Of a DNA stretch of 64,000 nucleotides, positions 15,969 through 25,365 are shown piece after piece. The notes under the pieces were generated by a model. The model saw nothing but the letters and a program-made list of their open reading frames with translations, was not told the DNA's origin and did not search any database. The first letter of the stretch is position 1. Each line of letters opens with the position of its first letter. A program made the translations under genes and the position numbers. This DNA is from Mycolicibacterium baixiangningiae (GTDB lineage: Bacteria; Actinomycetota; Actinomycetes; Mycobacteriales; Mycobacteriaceae), in the NCBI RefSeq assembly GCF_016313185.1, contig NZ_CP066218.1, positions 2,790,001-2,854,000 of the forward strand, given 5' to 3'.

Positions 15969-16841
15969 ATGACCAATGACGCCGCGGGTGCCGACGCGCC
16001 TGTGGCGACGGGTCTGACCGGGCGGCCGCAGCGACAGATCCCGGAGCCCGCACCCCGCAGCACGCACGGACCGGCCAAGGTCATCGCGATGTGCAACCAG
16101 AAGGGTGGGGTCGGCAAGACCACCTCGACCATCAACCTCGGCGCCAGCCTCGCCGAATACGGACGGCGGGTGCTGCTGGTCGACCTCGACCCCCAGGGGG
16201 CGCTGTCGGCCGGACTGGGCGTACCGCACTACGAACTCGACCACACCGTGCACAACCTGCTCGTCGAGCCGAGGGTGTCGATCGAGGACGTCGTCATCAA
16301 CACCCGCGTCAGGAACCTCGATCTGGTGCCGAGCAACATCGACCTGTCGGCCGCGGAGATCCAGCTGGTCAACGAGGTCGGCCGCGAGCAGACGCTGGCC
16401 CGCGCCCTGCATCCGGTGCTCGACCGCTACGACTACGTGCTGATCGACTGCCAGCCTTCGCTCGGACTGCTCACGGTCAACGGCCTGGCCTGCAGTGACG
16501 GCGTGATCATCCCCACCGAATGCGAGTACTTCTCGCTGCGCGGGCTGGCGCTGCTCACCGACACCGTCGACAAGGTCCGCGACCGGCTCAACCCGAAACT
16601 CGACATCAGCGGCATTCTGGTCACCCGCTACGACCCGCGCACGGTCAACGCCCGAGAAGTGATGGCGCGGGTGGTGGAGCGGTTCGGCGATCTGGTCTTC
16701 GACACCGTCATCAGCCGCACCGTGCGTTTTCCCGAGACCAGCGTCGCCGGCGAGCCGATCACCACGTGGGCGCCGAAGTCGACCGGCGCGGAGGCCTACC
16801 GGTCGTTGGCACGGGAAGTCATCGACCGGTTCGGCGCGTGA
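15969..16841 (+). CDS. ParA/MinD-type ATPase (Rv1708 homologue)
   Basis: A 290-residue deviant-Walker ATPase. The motif NQKGGVGKTTSTIN is near residue 38, switch I/II has LLVDLDPQGALS, and DYVLIDCQPSLG follows. It heads the ParA-scpA-scpB group found next to condensin subunits in many actinobacteria, so a role in chromosome organisation is inferred; it is not the origin-proximal ParA. The N-terminal 35 residues are Pro/Ala-rich. An in-frame GTG at 15945 would add eight residues. I use the ATG because MTNDA is a usual start for this family. The stop overlaps scpA by four bases. Confidence 0.92.
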   Translation: MTNDAAGADAPVATGLTGRPQRQIPEPAPRSTHGPAKVIAMCNQKGGVGKTTSTINLGASLAEYGRRVLLVDLDPQGALSAGLGVPHYELDHTVHNLLVEPRVSIEDVVINTRVRNLDLVPSNIDLSAAEIQLVNEVGREQTLARALHPVLDRYDYVLIDCQPSLGLLTVNGLACSDGVIIPTECEYFSLRGLALLTDTVDKVRDRLNPKLDISGILVTRYDPRTVNAREVMARVVERFGDLVFDTVISRTVRFPETSVAGEPITTWAPKSTGAEAYRSLAREVIDRFGA

Positions 16842-17665
16842 GCGGCGAGGACCGGGAGCAGCCAGACAAGAGCGGTTTCCAGGTTCGGCTGACCAATTTC
16901 GAGGGGCCGTTCGATCTGCTCCTCCAGCTGATCTTCGCCCACCGGCTCGACGTGACCGAGGTCGCGCTGCACCAGGTGACCGACGACTTCATCGGCTACA
17001 CCAAGACGATCGGCCGCCAGCTCGGGCTCGACGAGACGACGGCATTCCTGGTGATCGCCGCCACACTGCTCGATCTCAAGGCCGCCCGCCTGCTTCCGGC
17101 CGGTGAGGTGCACGACGAAGAAGACCTCGCCCTGCTCGAAGTGCGCGATCTGCTGTTCGCGCGGTTGCTGCAGTACCGGGCGTTCAAACACGTGGCGGTG
17201 ATGTTCGCCGAGCTGGAGGCCGCCGCGCTGCGCAGCTATCCGCGGGCGGTCTCGCTGGAGCCCCGCTACAGCGAACTGTTACCCGAGGTCATGCTCGGCG
17301 TCGACGCGGCGCACTTCGCCGAGATCGCGGCCTCGGCGTTCACCCCGCGGCCGGTCCCCACCGTCGGCACCGAGCACCTGCACGTGTCGGCGGTGTCGGT
17401 GCCCGAACAGGCCAAGCGGTTGCTGGCGCTGCTGGAACAGCGCGGGGTCGGCCAGTGGGCCACATTCGCCGATCTGGTCGCCGACTGCGAGGGCGGCATC
17501 GAGATCGTCGGCCGGTTCCTGGCGCTGCTCGAGTTGTACCGGGCGCGGGCGGTAGCATTCGACCAGGCAGAACCGCTTGGTGTGCTCCAGGTTTCGTGGA
17601 CCGGGGATCGGCCGACCAACGACCACCTGGCAACCGTCGACGCGGGGGAACAACGAGAGCAATGA
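16838..17665 (+). CDS. scpA: Segregation and condensation protein A
   Basis: A 275-residue kleisin subunit of the bacterial SMC condensin. The N-terminal kleisin domain FEGPFDLLLQLIFAHRLDV is diagnostic, with a C-terminal winged-helix region near residues 200-250. It binds SMC heads and ScpB. The start is GTG at 16838 inside the ParA stop (GTGA), and the end overlaps scpB by four bases. Confidence 0.95.
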   Translation: MSGEDREQPDKSGFQVRLTNFEGPFDLLLQLIFAHRLDVTEVALHQVTDDFIGYTKTIGRQLGLDETTAFLVIAATLLDLKAARLLPAGEVHDEEDLALLEVRDLLFARLLQYRAFKHVAVMFAELEAAALRSYPRAVSLEPRYSELLPEVMLGVDAAHFAEIAASAFTPRPVPTVGTEHLHVSAVSVPEQAKRLLALLEQRGVGQWATFADLVADCEGGIEIVGRFLALLELYRARAVAFDQAEPLGVLQVSWTGDRPTNDHLATVDAGEQREQ

Positions 17666-18357
17666 CCGACGAGATCTCCGAAGGCAACCTCGGCATCGAC
17701 GTCGCGACCGCCCCCGAGCTCGACGATTCCGAACTGCGCAACGTACTCGAGGCGCTGCTGCTGGTCGTCGACACCCCGGCCACCGTCGATCAACTGGCCG
17801 CCGTGATCGAACAGCCCGGCGACCGGATCGTCACCGCACTGACCGGGATGGCCGCTGAGCTGGCCGGTCGCGACAGCGGCATCGACCTGCGTGAGGCGGG
17901 CGGCGGCTGGCGGATGTACACCAGGTCGCGCTACGCCCCCTACGTGGAGCGGTTGCTGCTCGACGGCGCCCGCTCCAAGCTGACCCGCGCCGCGCTGGAG
18001 ACGCTGGCCGTGGTTGCCTACCGCCAGCCCGTGACCCGTGCGCGGGTCAGTGCTGTCCGAGGGGTCAACGTCGACGCCGTGATCCGCACGCTGCTGGCCC
18101 GTGGGCTGATCACCGAGGCCGGCACCGACCCTGACTCCGGTGCGGTGACGTTCGCCACCACAGAGCTGTTCCTGGAGCGGCTCGGGCTATCGTCGCTGGC
18201 TGATCTACCCGACATCGCGCCGTTGCTGCCCGATGTCGACATGATCGACGACCTCAGCGAATCGCTCGGGGACGAACCGAGATTCGCCAAACTGGGCGCT
18301 GTGCCCGCACCCACCGGACAGCCGATGTCCTTCGACGTGGACAAGGATGACCGATGA
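17662..18357 (+). CDS. scpB: Segregation and condensation protein B
   Basis: A 231-residue protein with two winged-helix domains (residues about 20-100 and 100-175). The signature LTRAALETLAVVAYRQPVTR of ScpB is present near residue 115. It binds ScpA as a dimer in the SMC complex. The acidic C-terminal tail is probably disordered. The starts and stops overlap with scpA and with the pseudouridine synthase gene (ATGA both times). Confidence 0.95.
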   Translation: MTDEISEGNLGIDVATAPELDDSELRNVLEALLLVVDTPATVDQLAAVIEQPGDRIVTALTGMAAELAGRDSGIDLREAGGGWRMYTRSRYAPYVERLLLDGARSKLTRAALETLAVVAYRQPVTRARVSAVRGVNVDAVIRTLLARGLITEAGTDPDSGAVTFATTELFLERLGLSSLADLPDIAPLLPDVDMIDDLSESLGDEPRFAKLGAVPAPTGQPMSFDVDKDDR

Positions 18358-19097
18358 CCGAACCCGATGGTGTCCGACTACAGAAAGTGTTGTCGCAGGC
18401 AGGAATCGCCTCGCGGCGTGTCGCCGAGAAGATGATCCTCGACGGCCGTGTGGAGGTCGACGGCCGCATCGTCACTGAACTGGGCACCCGGGTGGATCCT
18501 GCCGGCTCGGAGATCCGCGTCGACGGCACGCGGGTCCAGCTCGACGACACCCTCATGTATCTGGCCATCAACAAGCCGCTCGGTATGCACTCCACGATGT
18601 CCGACGACCGGGGACGACCGTGCGTCGGCGACCTCGTCGAGCACCGGGTGCGCGGCAACAAGGGGTTGTTCCACGTCGGGCGGCTCGACGCCGACACCGA
18701 GGGCCTGATGCTGCTGACCAACGACGGTGAACTGGCACACCGGTTGATGCACCCGTCCTACGAGGTGCCGAAGACATATATCGCGACCGTGCTCGGCACC
18801 GTGCCGCGCGGGTTGGGCAAGAAGTTGCGCGCGGGCGTCGAGCTGGACGACGGTCCGGTTCGGGTCGACGATTTCGCGGTGGTGGACGCTCTACCCGGTC
18901 GATCGATGGTCAGGGTCACCCTGCACGAGGGCCGCAAGCGTATCGTTCGTCGACTGTTGGCGGCCGTCGGATTCCCGGTGCAGGAGTTGGTGCGCACCGA
19001 CATCGGGTCGGTGTCGCTCGGCGAGCAGCGTCCCGGCAGCATCCGGGTGTTGACCCGCAAGGAGATCGGTGAACTGTACAAGGCGGTGGGAATGTGA
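18354..19097 (+). CDS. Pseudouridine synthase, RsuA/RluB family (Rv1711 homologue)
   Basis: A 247-residue rRNA pseudouridine synthase. The S4 RNA-binding domain is at residues 4-60 ([16 protein letters not shown]) and the catalytic domain has [17 protein letters not shown], where the Asp of GRLDADT is the catalytic residue. The family modifies 23S or 16S rRNA; which site is not decidable here, though RluB (23S U2605) is the usual assignment for genes next to scpB. It overlaps its neighbours by four bases on both sides. Confidence 0.94.
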   Translation: MTEPDGVRLQKVLSQAGIASRRVAEKMILDGRVEVDGRIVTELGTRVDPAGSEIRVDGTRVQLDDTLMYLAINKPLGMHSTMSDDRGRPCVGDLVEHRVRGNKGLFHVGRLDADTEGLMLLTNDGELAHRLMHPSYEVPKTYIATVLGTVPRGLGKKLRAGVELDDGPVRVDDFAVVDALPGRSMVRVTLHEGRKRIVRRLLAAVGFPVQELVRTDIGSVSLGEQRPGSIRVLTRKEIGELYKAVGM

Positions 19098-19780
19098 CTG
19101 ACGGGTTGGTGATCGCCGTCGACGGCCCCGCTGGAACTGGAAAGTCCTCGGTGTCAAAGGGTTTGGCGCGCGCACTGGGTGCAAGGTATCTCGACACCGG
19201 CGCGATGTACCGGCTCGTGACGCTGGCGGTGCTGCGCTCGGGCATCGATCCCGCTGATGCGCAAGCGGTGGCCGCGGCGGTGGATGGGGTCGAACTCTCG
19301 GTCGGCCATGACCCCGACGAGGACCGCTCTCTGCTTGCCGGAGAAGACGTTTCGGCCGAGATCCGCGGTGACGCCGTCACGCAGGCGGTGTCCGCGGTGT
19401 CGGCGGTGCCCGCGGTGCGGGCGCGGCTGGTGGAACTGCAGCGCCGCCTGTCCGACGGACCGGACAGCGTCGTCGTCGAAGGCCGCGACATCGGCACCGT
19501 GGTGTTGCCCGACGCGGACGTCAAGATCTTCCTGACCGCCTCGGCCGAGGAACGGGCCCGCCGGCGCAACAACCAGAACGTCGCCGGCGGTCAAGCCGAC
19601 GACTACACCGCGGTGCTGGCCGACGTCCGGCGCCGCGACCATCTCGACTCGACGCGGACCGTCTCGCCGCTGCGCGCCGCCGACGACGCCCTCGTGGTCG
19701 ACACCAGCGATATGACGGAAACCGAAGTGGTCGCGCACCTGCAGGATCTGGTGCACCAAAGGGCAGGAGCGCGACGATGA
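19094..19780 (+). CDS. cmk: Cytidylate kinase
   Basis: A 228-residue CMP/dCMP kinase. The P-loop [15 protein letters not shown] is at residues about 10-24, followed by [29 protein letters not shown] and the lid Arg pair (ARRRNNQ) are also present. It supplies CDP/dCDP and so complements pyrG upstream. The start is GTG at 19094 overlapping the preceding stop; the end overlaps der (ATGA), the usual cmk-der coupling. Confidence 0.96.
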   Translation: MTDGLVIAVDGPAGTGKSSVSKGLARALGARYLDTGAMYRLVTLAVLRSGIDPADAQAVAAAVDGVELSVGHDPDEDRSLLAGEDVSAEIRGDAVTQAVSAVSAVPAVRARLVELQRRLSDGPDSVVVEGRDIGTVVLPDADVKIFLTASAEERARRRNNQNVAGGQADDYTAVLADVRRRDHLDSTRTVSPLRAADDALVVDTSDMTETEVVAHLQDLVHQRAGARR

Positions 19781-21210
19781 CATCACCCGAGGACGGGACA
19801 TCACCCGAGGACGGCACCTGGGTCGACGAACGGGACTGGGAACTGGGCGCCGAAGAGGTCGCCGAGGCGATCGAGGAGGCCGCCGCGCCACCACCGGTGG
19901 TGGCCGTCGTCGGCAGGCCCAACGTCGGGAAGTCGACCCTGGTGAACCGCATCCTGGGCCGGCGTGAAGCGGTGGTACAGGACATCCCCGGTGTCACCCG
20001 GGACCGCGTCTCCTACGACGCGACGTGGTCGGGGCGCCGCTTCGTCGTGCAGGACACCGGCGGCTGGGAGCCCGACGCCAAAGGGCTGCAACAGTTGGTG
20101 GCCGATCAGGCCACTGTCGCGATGCGGACCGCGGACGCGATCATCCTCGTGGTCGACGCCGTCGTCGGCGCCACCGCCGCCGACGAAGCCGCCGCCCGCA
20201 TGCTGCGCAAGTCGGGCAAACCGGTGTTCCTGGCGGCCAACAAGGTCGACACCGAACGCGGTGAGGCCGATGCGGCCGCGCTGTGGTCGCTGGGTATGGG
20301 CGAGCCGAATGCGGTGAGCGCCATTCATGGCCGCGGCGTCGCCGACCTGCTCGACCGGGTGCTCGAGAAGCTGCCCTCGGTGTCCGAGGTCGGCGGGGGC
20401 GGCGGAGGTCCGCGCCGCGTCGCCCTGGTCGGCAAGCCCAACGTGGGGAAGAGTTCGCTGCTCAACCGCCTCGCCGGCGATGAGCGTTCGGTGGTTCACG
20501 ACGTCGCGGGCACCACCGTCGACCCGGTGGACTCGCTGATCGAGCTCGGCGGCAAGACGTGGCGGTTCGTCGACACGGCTGGTCTGCGCCGCAAGGTCGG
20601 GCAGGCCAGCGGACACGAGTTCTACGCCTCGGTGCGCACCCACGGCGCCATCGACGCCGCCGAAGTGGTGCTCGTCCTGATCGACGCCTCCCAACCGCTC
20701 ACCGAACAGGACCAGCGGGTGCTCTCGATGGTCATCGAGGCGGGGCGCGCGCTGGTGCTCGCGTTCAACAAGTGGGATCTGGTCGACGAGGATCGCCGCT
20801 ATGTGCTGGACCGCGAGATCGACCGGGAACTGGCGCAGGTGCAGTGGGCGCCGCGGGTCAACATCTCGGCGATGACCGGGCGGGCCGTGCAGAAACTGGT
20901 GCCCGCCCTGGAGACCTCGCTGCAGTCGTGGGACGCCCGCATCTCGACGGGCCGGCTGAACACGTTTCTCAAGGAGATCGTGGCGGCCACCCCGCCTCCG
21001 GTGCGCGGCGGCAAGCAGCCGCGAATCCTGTTCGCCACCCAGGCCACCGCGCGGCCGCCCACCTTCGTGCTGTTCACCAGCGGCTTCCTCGAGGCCGGCT
21101 ACCGCCGGTTCCTCGAACGGCGGCTGCGCGAGACCTTCGGGTTCGAGGGCAGCCCGATCCGGATCAACGTACGGGTACGCGAGAAGCGCGGCTCGCAGTC
21201 GCGCAAGTAG
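19777..21210 (+). CDS. der: Ribosome-assembly GTPase Der (EngA)
   Basis: A 477-residue double-GTPase needed for 50S subunit maturation. G-domain 1 has GRPNVGKST at residues 46-54 with DTGG and NKVD. G-domain 2 has GKPNVGKSS with DTAG and NKWD. The C-terminal KH-like domain ends with basic residues. It has the long acidic N-terminal extension seen in mycobacteria. In this strain the extension begins with a perfect duplication of TSPEDG. It starts at the ATG overlapping cmk. Confidence 0.97.
   Translation: MTSPEDGTSPEDGTWVDERDWELGAEEVAEAIEEAAAPPPVVAVVGRPNVGKSTLVNRILGRREAVVQDIPGVTRDRVSYDATWSGRRFVVQDTGGWEPDAKGLQQLVADQATVAMRTADAIILVVDAVVGATAADEAAARMLRKSGKPVFLAANKVDTERGEADAAALWSLGMGEPNAVSAIHGRGVADLLDRVLEKLPSVSEVGGGGGGPRRVALVGKPNVGKSSLLNRLAGDERSVVHDVAGTTVDPVDSLIELGGKTWRFVDTAGLRRKVGQASGHEFYASVRTHGAIDAAEVVLVLIDASQPLTEQDQRVLSMVIEAGRALVLAFNKWDLVDEDRRYVLDREIDRELAQVQWAPRVNISAMTGRAVQKLVPALETSLQSWDARISTGRLNTFLKEIVAATPPPVRGGKQPRILFATQATARPPTFVLFTSGFLEAGYRRFLERRLRETFGFEGSPIRINVRVREKRGSQSRK
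19779..19814 (+). repeat. 18-bp tandem duplication at the der 5' end
   Basis: Two perfect copies of an 18-bp unit (19779-19796 and 19797-19814), in frame, give TSPEDG twice at residues 2-13 of Der. The identity of both copies suggests a recent event. It lies in the disordered extension, so it is probably tolerated. Confidence 0.95.
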
Positions 21211-21243
21211 AGTGAACTGATCCGCAGGAGAGAGGGGACCACG

Positions 21244-21354
21244 GTGGCTGAACGCGCCTTCCGCGCCGCACCCTCCCATGCCTGCGCTCTGCAGCCCTTC
21301 TGGCCGTCGCGCCGGTTGATGGCTTTCGACGAATGGTGTTGCGCGCGTCCCTGA
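21244..21354 (+). CDS. Possible cysteine-containing leader peptide before the TauE/SafE genes
   Basis: A 36-residue ORF starting with GTG, six bases after an AGGGG box and 33 bases after the der stop. It ends MAFDEWCCARP and stops 63 bases before the exporter gene. An internal ATG at 21319 alone would give that 11-residue peptide. Cysteine-rich short ORFs act as cysteine-responsive attenuators before sulfur genes in mycobacteria (established for others), and a sulfite-type exporter follows here. Only one Cys-Cys pair (21337-21342) is present, and the downstream hairpin (21380-21392) is weak. This is a hypothesis. Confidence 0.35.
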   Translation: MAERAFRAAPSHACALQPFWPSRRLMAFDEWCCARP

Positions 21355-21417
21355 TACGCGCCCACTGCTGATTCAGGCTGCCTTTCCCAGGCGCCGCCGA
21401 AGTCGAAAGCCGGACCC

Positions 21418-22356
21418 ATGCGTTCGCTCCTCATCATCGCCCTCGTCGGGGTAGGCGCCCAACTCGTCGACGGTGCACTCGGGATGGCGTTCGGCGTCAC
21501 TGCGTCGACCCTGCTCGTCCTGTCGGGGGTGGCCGCCGCCCAGGCGAGCGCCGCGGTACACCTGGCCGAGGTGGGCACGACGCTGGCGTCGGGAATCTCG
21601 CACTGGCGGTTCAAGAACATCGACTGGTCCATCGTCGCCAAACTCGGCGTACCCGGGGCGGTCGGCGCATTCTTGGGCGCCACGCTGCTGTCGGCGCTGT
21701 CCACCGACGACGCGGCGCCGCTGATGGCGGCGATCCTGTTGTGCATCGGGGTCTACGTACTGCTGCGCTTCTCGCTGCGCACGCCGCCGACGATCGGCGG
21801 CAACGGCACCAAACACGGAGCGAAGTTCCTCACTCCGCTCGGACTGTTCGGCGGATTCATCGACGCCTCCGGCGGCGGTGGGTGGGGTCCGATCACCACC
21901 AGCACCCTGCTCTCCAGCGGCAAGACCGCGCCGCGCACGGTGATCGGCTCGGTCAGCGCGTCGGAGTTCCTGGTCGCGGCGTCCGCGTCGCTGGGCTTTC
22001 TGGTCGGCCTGCGGAACGAGTTCTTCGACAACCTCGGCGTGGTCCTGGCTCTGGCCGTCGGCGGCGTCATCGCCGCGCCCTTCGCCGCCTGGCTGGTCAG
22101 CCGGGTCAGCCCGGCGCTCCTGGGCACGGGCGTAGGTGGCGTCATCGTGCTCACCAACTCCCAGAAGCTGGTGCACTACTTCGGGATCGGATGGCCGTGG
22201 TCGACGTTCGTCTATGCGGTGATCGTGGTCGCGTGGGCGGTCTGCCTGATGCTCGCGTGGCGGATCATGCGCGCGCCGGCTTACGTGCCGCGCGAGCTCG
22301 AAGCGCAGGTCGCGGTTGTCGAGCGGCCGGCGGAAACCGCCGACGAGGTGCGCTGA
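21418..22356 (+). CDS. TauE/SafE family membrane exporter
   Basis: A 312-residue integral membrane protein with about eight hydrophobic segments. It shows the two-repeat layout of the TauE/SafE family: GVGAQLVDGALGMAFGV near the N-terminus and GLFGGFIDASGGGGWGP in the second half. Such proteins export sulfite, sulfoacetate or related anions. The exact substrate cannot be read from sequence. A second family member follows after 34 bases. Confidence 0.88.
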   Translation: MRSLLIIALVGVGAQLVDGALGMAFGVTASTLLVLSGVAAAQASAAVHLAEVGTTLASGISHWRFKNIDWSIVAKLGVPGAVGAFLGATLLSALSTDDAAPLMAAILLCIGVYVLLRFSLRTPPTIGGNGTKHGAKFLTPLGLFGGFIDASGGGGWGPITTSTLLSSGKTAPRTVIGSVSASEFLVAASASLGFLVGLRNEFFDNLGVVLALAVGGVIAAPFAAWLVSRVSPALLGTGVGGVIVLTNSQKLVHYFGIGWPWSTFVYAVIVVAWAVCLMLAWRIMRAPAYVPRELEAQVAVVERPAETADEVR

Positions 22357-22390
22357 GGCCCGTCCCAGCGGAACGCACTAGGGTTTTCGG

Positions 22391-23173
22391 GTGCCCCTCG
22401 TCGACATGTTCCTCATCGCCCTGGCAGGCGTCGGTGCGGGCGCGATCAACGCCATCGTGGGGTCCGGCACGCTGATCACCTTCCCGACACTGGTCGCACT
22501 CGGCTATCCGCCGGTCACGTCGACCATGTCGAACGCGGTCGGTCTGGTGGCCGGGGGAGTGTCCGGCACCTGGGGGTATCGCCGTGAACTGCGTGGGCAG
22601 TGGCACCGGCTGCGCTGGCAGATCCCGGGCTCTCTAATCGGCGCGCTCGCCGGCGCGTGGCTGCTGCTGCACCTGCCCGAGAGAGTCTTCATCGCGGTCG
22701 TTCCGGTTCTGCTGATCGCCGCGCTGATCCTCGTGGTCGTCGGCCCGAGGATCCAGGCATGGGCCAGGCAACGCTCCGAGAAGGCAGGGCGCTCGCTCGA
22801 CCACATCAGCCGCGGCAGGATGGCCGCGCTGGTGACCGGGACGTTCCTCGTCGGCGTCTACGGCGGCTACTTCACCGCCGCGCAAGGCATTCTGCTGATC
22901 GCGGTGATGGGGGCGCTGCTGCCCGAGGACATGCAGCGGATGAACGCCGCGAAGAACCTGCTGTCGCTGGTCGTGAACATCGTGGCGGCCGTCGCGTATA
23001 CGTTGGTCGCCTTCGACCGGATCAGCTGGGCCGCTGCGGGTCTGATCGCCATCGGCTCCCTGATCGGCGGATTCCTCGGCGCGCACTACGGCCGCCGGCT
23101 GTCGCCGGGCGCGTTGCGTGCGGTCATCGTCGTCGTCGGCCTGATCGGGCTGTGGCGGCTGGTGACCGTCTAG
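22391..23173 (+). CDS. TauE/SafE family membrane exporter, second copy
   Basis: A 260-residue membrane protein, shorter than and diverged from its upstream neighbour, with the family motif GVGAGAINAIVGSGTLITFP near the N-terminus and GVYGGYFTAAQGILL in the second half. About seven to eight membrane segments are visible. The start is GTG at 22391. The two genes are probably co-transcribed. The stop overlaps, tail to tail, the end of a photolyase pseudogene on the other strand. Confidence 0.86.
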   Translation: MPLVDMFLIALAGVGAGAINAIVGSGTLITFPTLVALGYPPVTSTMSNAVGLVAGGVSGTWGYRRELRGQWHRLRWQIPGSLIGALAGAWLLLHLPERVFIAVVPVLLIAALILVVVGPRIQAWARQRSEKAGRSLDHISRGRMAALVTGTFLVGVYGGYFTAAQGILLIAVMGALLPEDMQRMNAAKNLLSLVVNIVAAVAYTLVAFDRISWAAAGLIAIGSLIGGFLGAHYGRRLSPGALRAVIVVVGLIGLWRLVTV

Positions 23174-23623
23174 AAGGTCGGTCGCGACATCTCCTGGGCG
23201 AGCACGTCATCCAGGTCACCGAGCCGGTTTATGCCCTGCACCGCCCGCCGGGTGCGCATGTTGCGGGCGAGCCGGCTCTGGTGGCGATGCACGAACGACC
23301 AGTAGCCGGCGGTGAACGGGCACGCGTCCGCGCTGAGGCGCTTCTTCGGGTCGTATGCGCAGTTGCCGCAGTGGTCGCTCACCTTGTTGATGTAGGCGCC
23401 CCCGGCGGCGTAGGGCTTCCTGGCGAGTAGCCCGCCGTCGGCGTGTTGACTCATGTCGACGACGTTGGTGGGCATCACCCAGCGGAACCCGTCGACGTAG
23501 GCGGAGTGCGGAGGTGGCCTCGATCAGTAGCACCTCGGGGTGGGCGTGCTCCCCGCCGTGAACGGCCGGACCGAGTTGGTCGGCGAAGAGCCACAGCGGG
23601 GTGTCGTCGTGTGCGCCCGTCAC
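23170..23623 (-). pseudogene. Iron-sulfur photolyase/cryptochrome (PhrB/CryB type), internally deleted
   Basis: Two pieces of one gene survive. The N-terminal piece (from a GTG at 23623) reads TPLWLFADQLGP...EVLLIEAT, the start of a deoxyribodipyrimidine photolyase-related protein. Near 23495-23505 it runs, out of frame, into the C-terminal piece YVDGFRWVMPTNVVDMSQHA...CGNCAYDPKKR...ACPFTAGYWSFVHRH, which carries Cys residues of the iron-sulfur cluster site. Intact family members have about 500 residues, so some 350 central codons are missing and the frame is broken. The product would lack the FAD pocket. Confidence 0.8.
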
Positions 23624-23848
23624 CGGCCCGAGGCTACGAGCTGTTGGCGGTCCGGTGACGGGGTTGGGTCCGGCGGTCACGAACTGGTTCGAAACGCGCT
23701 TGCGCGGTCGGCGCCCCGCCGCGAGTGTGCGGGCTAATACGCAGCGATCGGCGTGTCGCGTATGAAACTGCACAGTGGCGAGCGGTTGGGATTCACGGAG
23801 TGCTGTGCGGTAGGCTCACGTGCTGCTGCAGGAGGAATCCGGCGGCAA

Positions 23849-23922
<74 letters not shown>

Positions 23923-23932
23923 CGCAGGTCAG

Positions 23933-23966
23933 AGGCACTTTCCGAAGGTTCGGAAGGTGTCTTTTT
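23933..23966 (+). terminator. Terminator after tRNA-Pro
   Basis: An inverted repeat (cactttccgaa at 23936-23946 with ttcggaaggtg at 23949-23959, one G-T pair) forms a hairpin followed by tcttttt. It lies 14 nt after the tRNA and has a real T-tract, so it is a classical intrinsic terminator. Confidence 0.85.
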
Positions 23967-24006
23967 CCGTCCCGTACGCCAACGCGTACGCCAACCCGAC
24001 AGACGT

Positions 24007-24350
24007 TCACCGCTGTACGCCAACCTCCGCCAACCCGAGGCGGCCCGCCAACGCGTCGACCGCGGCCCGCGCCGTGTCATCCGAGGTGTGGCCGTACACA
24101 TCGCCGGTGATGGCGATGGACGGGTCGCCAAGCAGATCGGACGCCGCCTTGATATGGACGCTCGACTCCAGCCACGCGAAGGCGGCGCGCATGGTGTGGG
24201 CATCCACGTCTTCGATACCGGCCTTCCTCGCCGCGGTTTCGACAGTCCTTAGCAGATTGCGCGGGTCGACCATCGTGCCGAACTCGGTGGCGAGCACCAT
24301 CTTCGTGTCGATCCATTGATCGCCAGCCGCGAGACGCTCCTGGAGCGGCT
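24007..24350 (-). pseudogene. Phage/ICE tyrosine integrase, C-terminal remnant
   Basis: The reading frame LQERLAAGDQWIDTKMVLATEFGT...DPRNLLRTVETAARKAGIEDVDAHTMR...LLGDPSIAITGDVYGHTSDDTARAAVD is the C-terminal third of an actinophage integrase. A stop codon lies just upstream of LQERL and no N-terminal part follows. The His-x-x-Arg motif survives as HTMR and the Tyr nucleophile as VYGH, but the residues after HTMR are altered or missing (usual HTLRHSAA) and the second His is Asp (LLGD for LLGH). The remnant points toward the tRNA-Pro gene and should be inactive. Confidence 0.8.
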
Positions 24351-24559
24351 ATTTACGCCGGGGCCTGAGGGCGGTGACCATGCCAGCATGGAGCGGCACT
24401 CATTCTCCGGTCCAGGTTCGGACTCGCAGTTCCTGCCTACCCTATTGTCCAGCAAGCCCGATCTCATCCCAGATCGCCCGCTCGCGCCGTCGCGTCGTCT
24501 CCGGGAAGCCGCTCGGCGTGCTGTCGCTGCCGGTGAACAAAACTCGAAGGGTGTTGCCC

Positions 24560-25270
24560 TTACTGGATGATCCCGGCATACATGTCCCTTGGCGGTTGAG
24601 CCAGCAGTACTTTCACTGCCTTGGTATCGGCGTCGGCCAGTACTTCATCTAACCCAGACTCCAGGCCGTCGAGTGCCTGGCGGATCACCTCGGCAGGGTT
24701 GTTCTTGGGCATGTCAACGCCTGCCAGCATGTCGGTGTCAGTGGCCGACAGGTGCAGCCCAACGACCTGAGTGCCTTGGGCCGCCAACTCAAGTCGAGTG
24801 CTGTTGGTCAGCTGCCACTCGGCGGCTTTGGCCGCGGCATAGGCACCGTTGCCGGGGAACACTTGGAAGGATCCGACCGACATCACGTTGAGGATGGCGC
24901 CACCGCCATTGCCTGCCAGAATCGGCGCAAAGGCGCGTGTCATCGACAGTGTGCCCCAAAAGTGGGTGGCCATTTCGAGACGAATGGCATCAATTTCACC
25001 CGTCACGAGGTTCTGCATCGTCATAACGCCAGCATTGTTGATCACCACGTCGACATCGGTGGCAGCGCTGGCGACTGCTGCCACCATCGCCTCATCTGTG
25101 ATGTCAAGGCGGATCGGCACGATGCGCGTGTCACCGCCGGGAACAGCTTCCGCCCGCCGCGCTGCGGCATAAACCTTGGCGGCACCCCGCTCGATCAGCT
25201 GTCGGACGAACTCCGCACCTAAACCTCGGTTGGCGCCGGTAACCAGGACTGTTGCATTCCGTATCTCCAC
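24560..25270 (-). CDS. SDR-family oxidoreductase
   Basis: A 236-residue short-chain dehydrogenase. TGANRGLG (residues 11-18) binds NAD(P), NNAG follows near residue 80, and the catalytic set is Ser (NVMSVGS) and Tyr-x-x-x-Lys (YAAAK). The substrate is unknown. The start is GTG at 25270, six bases after a TANNNT -10 box, so the mRNA is probably leaderless. It is divergent from a MerR-type regulator gene, and the promoter between them has the long spacer typical of MerR control. Confidence 0.9.
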   Translation of the reverse strand: MEIRNATVLVTGANRGLGAEFVRQLIERGAAKVYAAARRAEAVPGGDTRIVPIRLDITDEAMVAAVASAATDVDVVINNAGVMTMQNLVTGEIDAIRLEMATHFWGTLSMTRAFAPILAGNGGGAILNVMSVGSFQVFPGNGAYAAAKAAEWQLTNSTRLELAAQGTQVVGLHLSATDTDMLAGVDMPKNNPAEVIRQALDGLESGLDEVLADADTKAVKVLLAQPPRDMYAGIIQ

Positions 25271-25308
25271 ACTTCGACCCTAAGATGTGACATCAGTGTC
25301 AGGTCCAA
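25270..25308 (-). promoter_or_regulatory. MerR-type promoter/operator of the SDR gene
   Basis: Read on the minus strand: -35 TTGGAC (25308-25303), a 20-bp spacer, -10 TAGGGT (25282-25277), then six bases to the GTG start at 25270. Inside the spacer lies a TGACA...TGTCA dyad, flanked by GACCT and AGGGTC. A 19-20 bp spacer with a dyad in it is the hallmark of promoters activated by MerR proteins, and a MerR gene is transcribed divergently next to it. Confidence 0.7.
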
Positions 25309-25365
25309 GGACGTGCACTGTGAGATAGGTCGCGAAATTCCTCCGAAGGGCGCCAATGAAGATCG

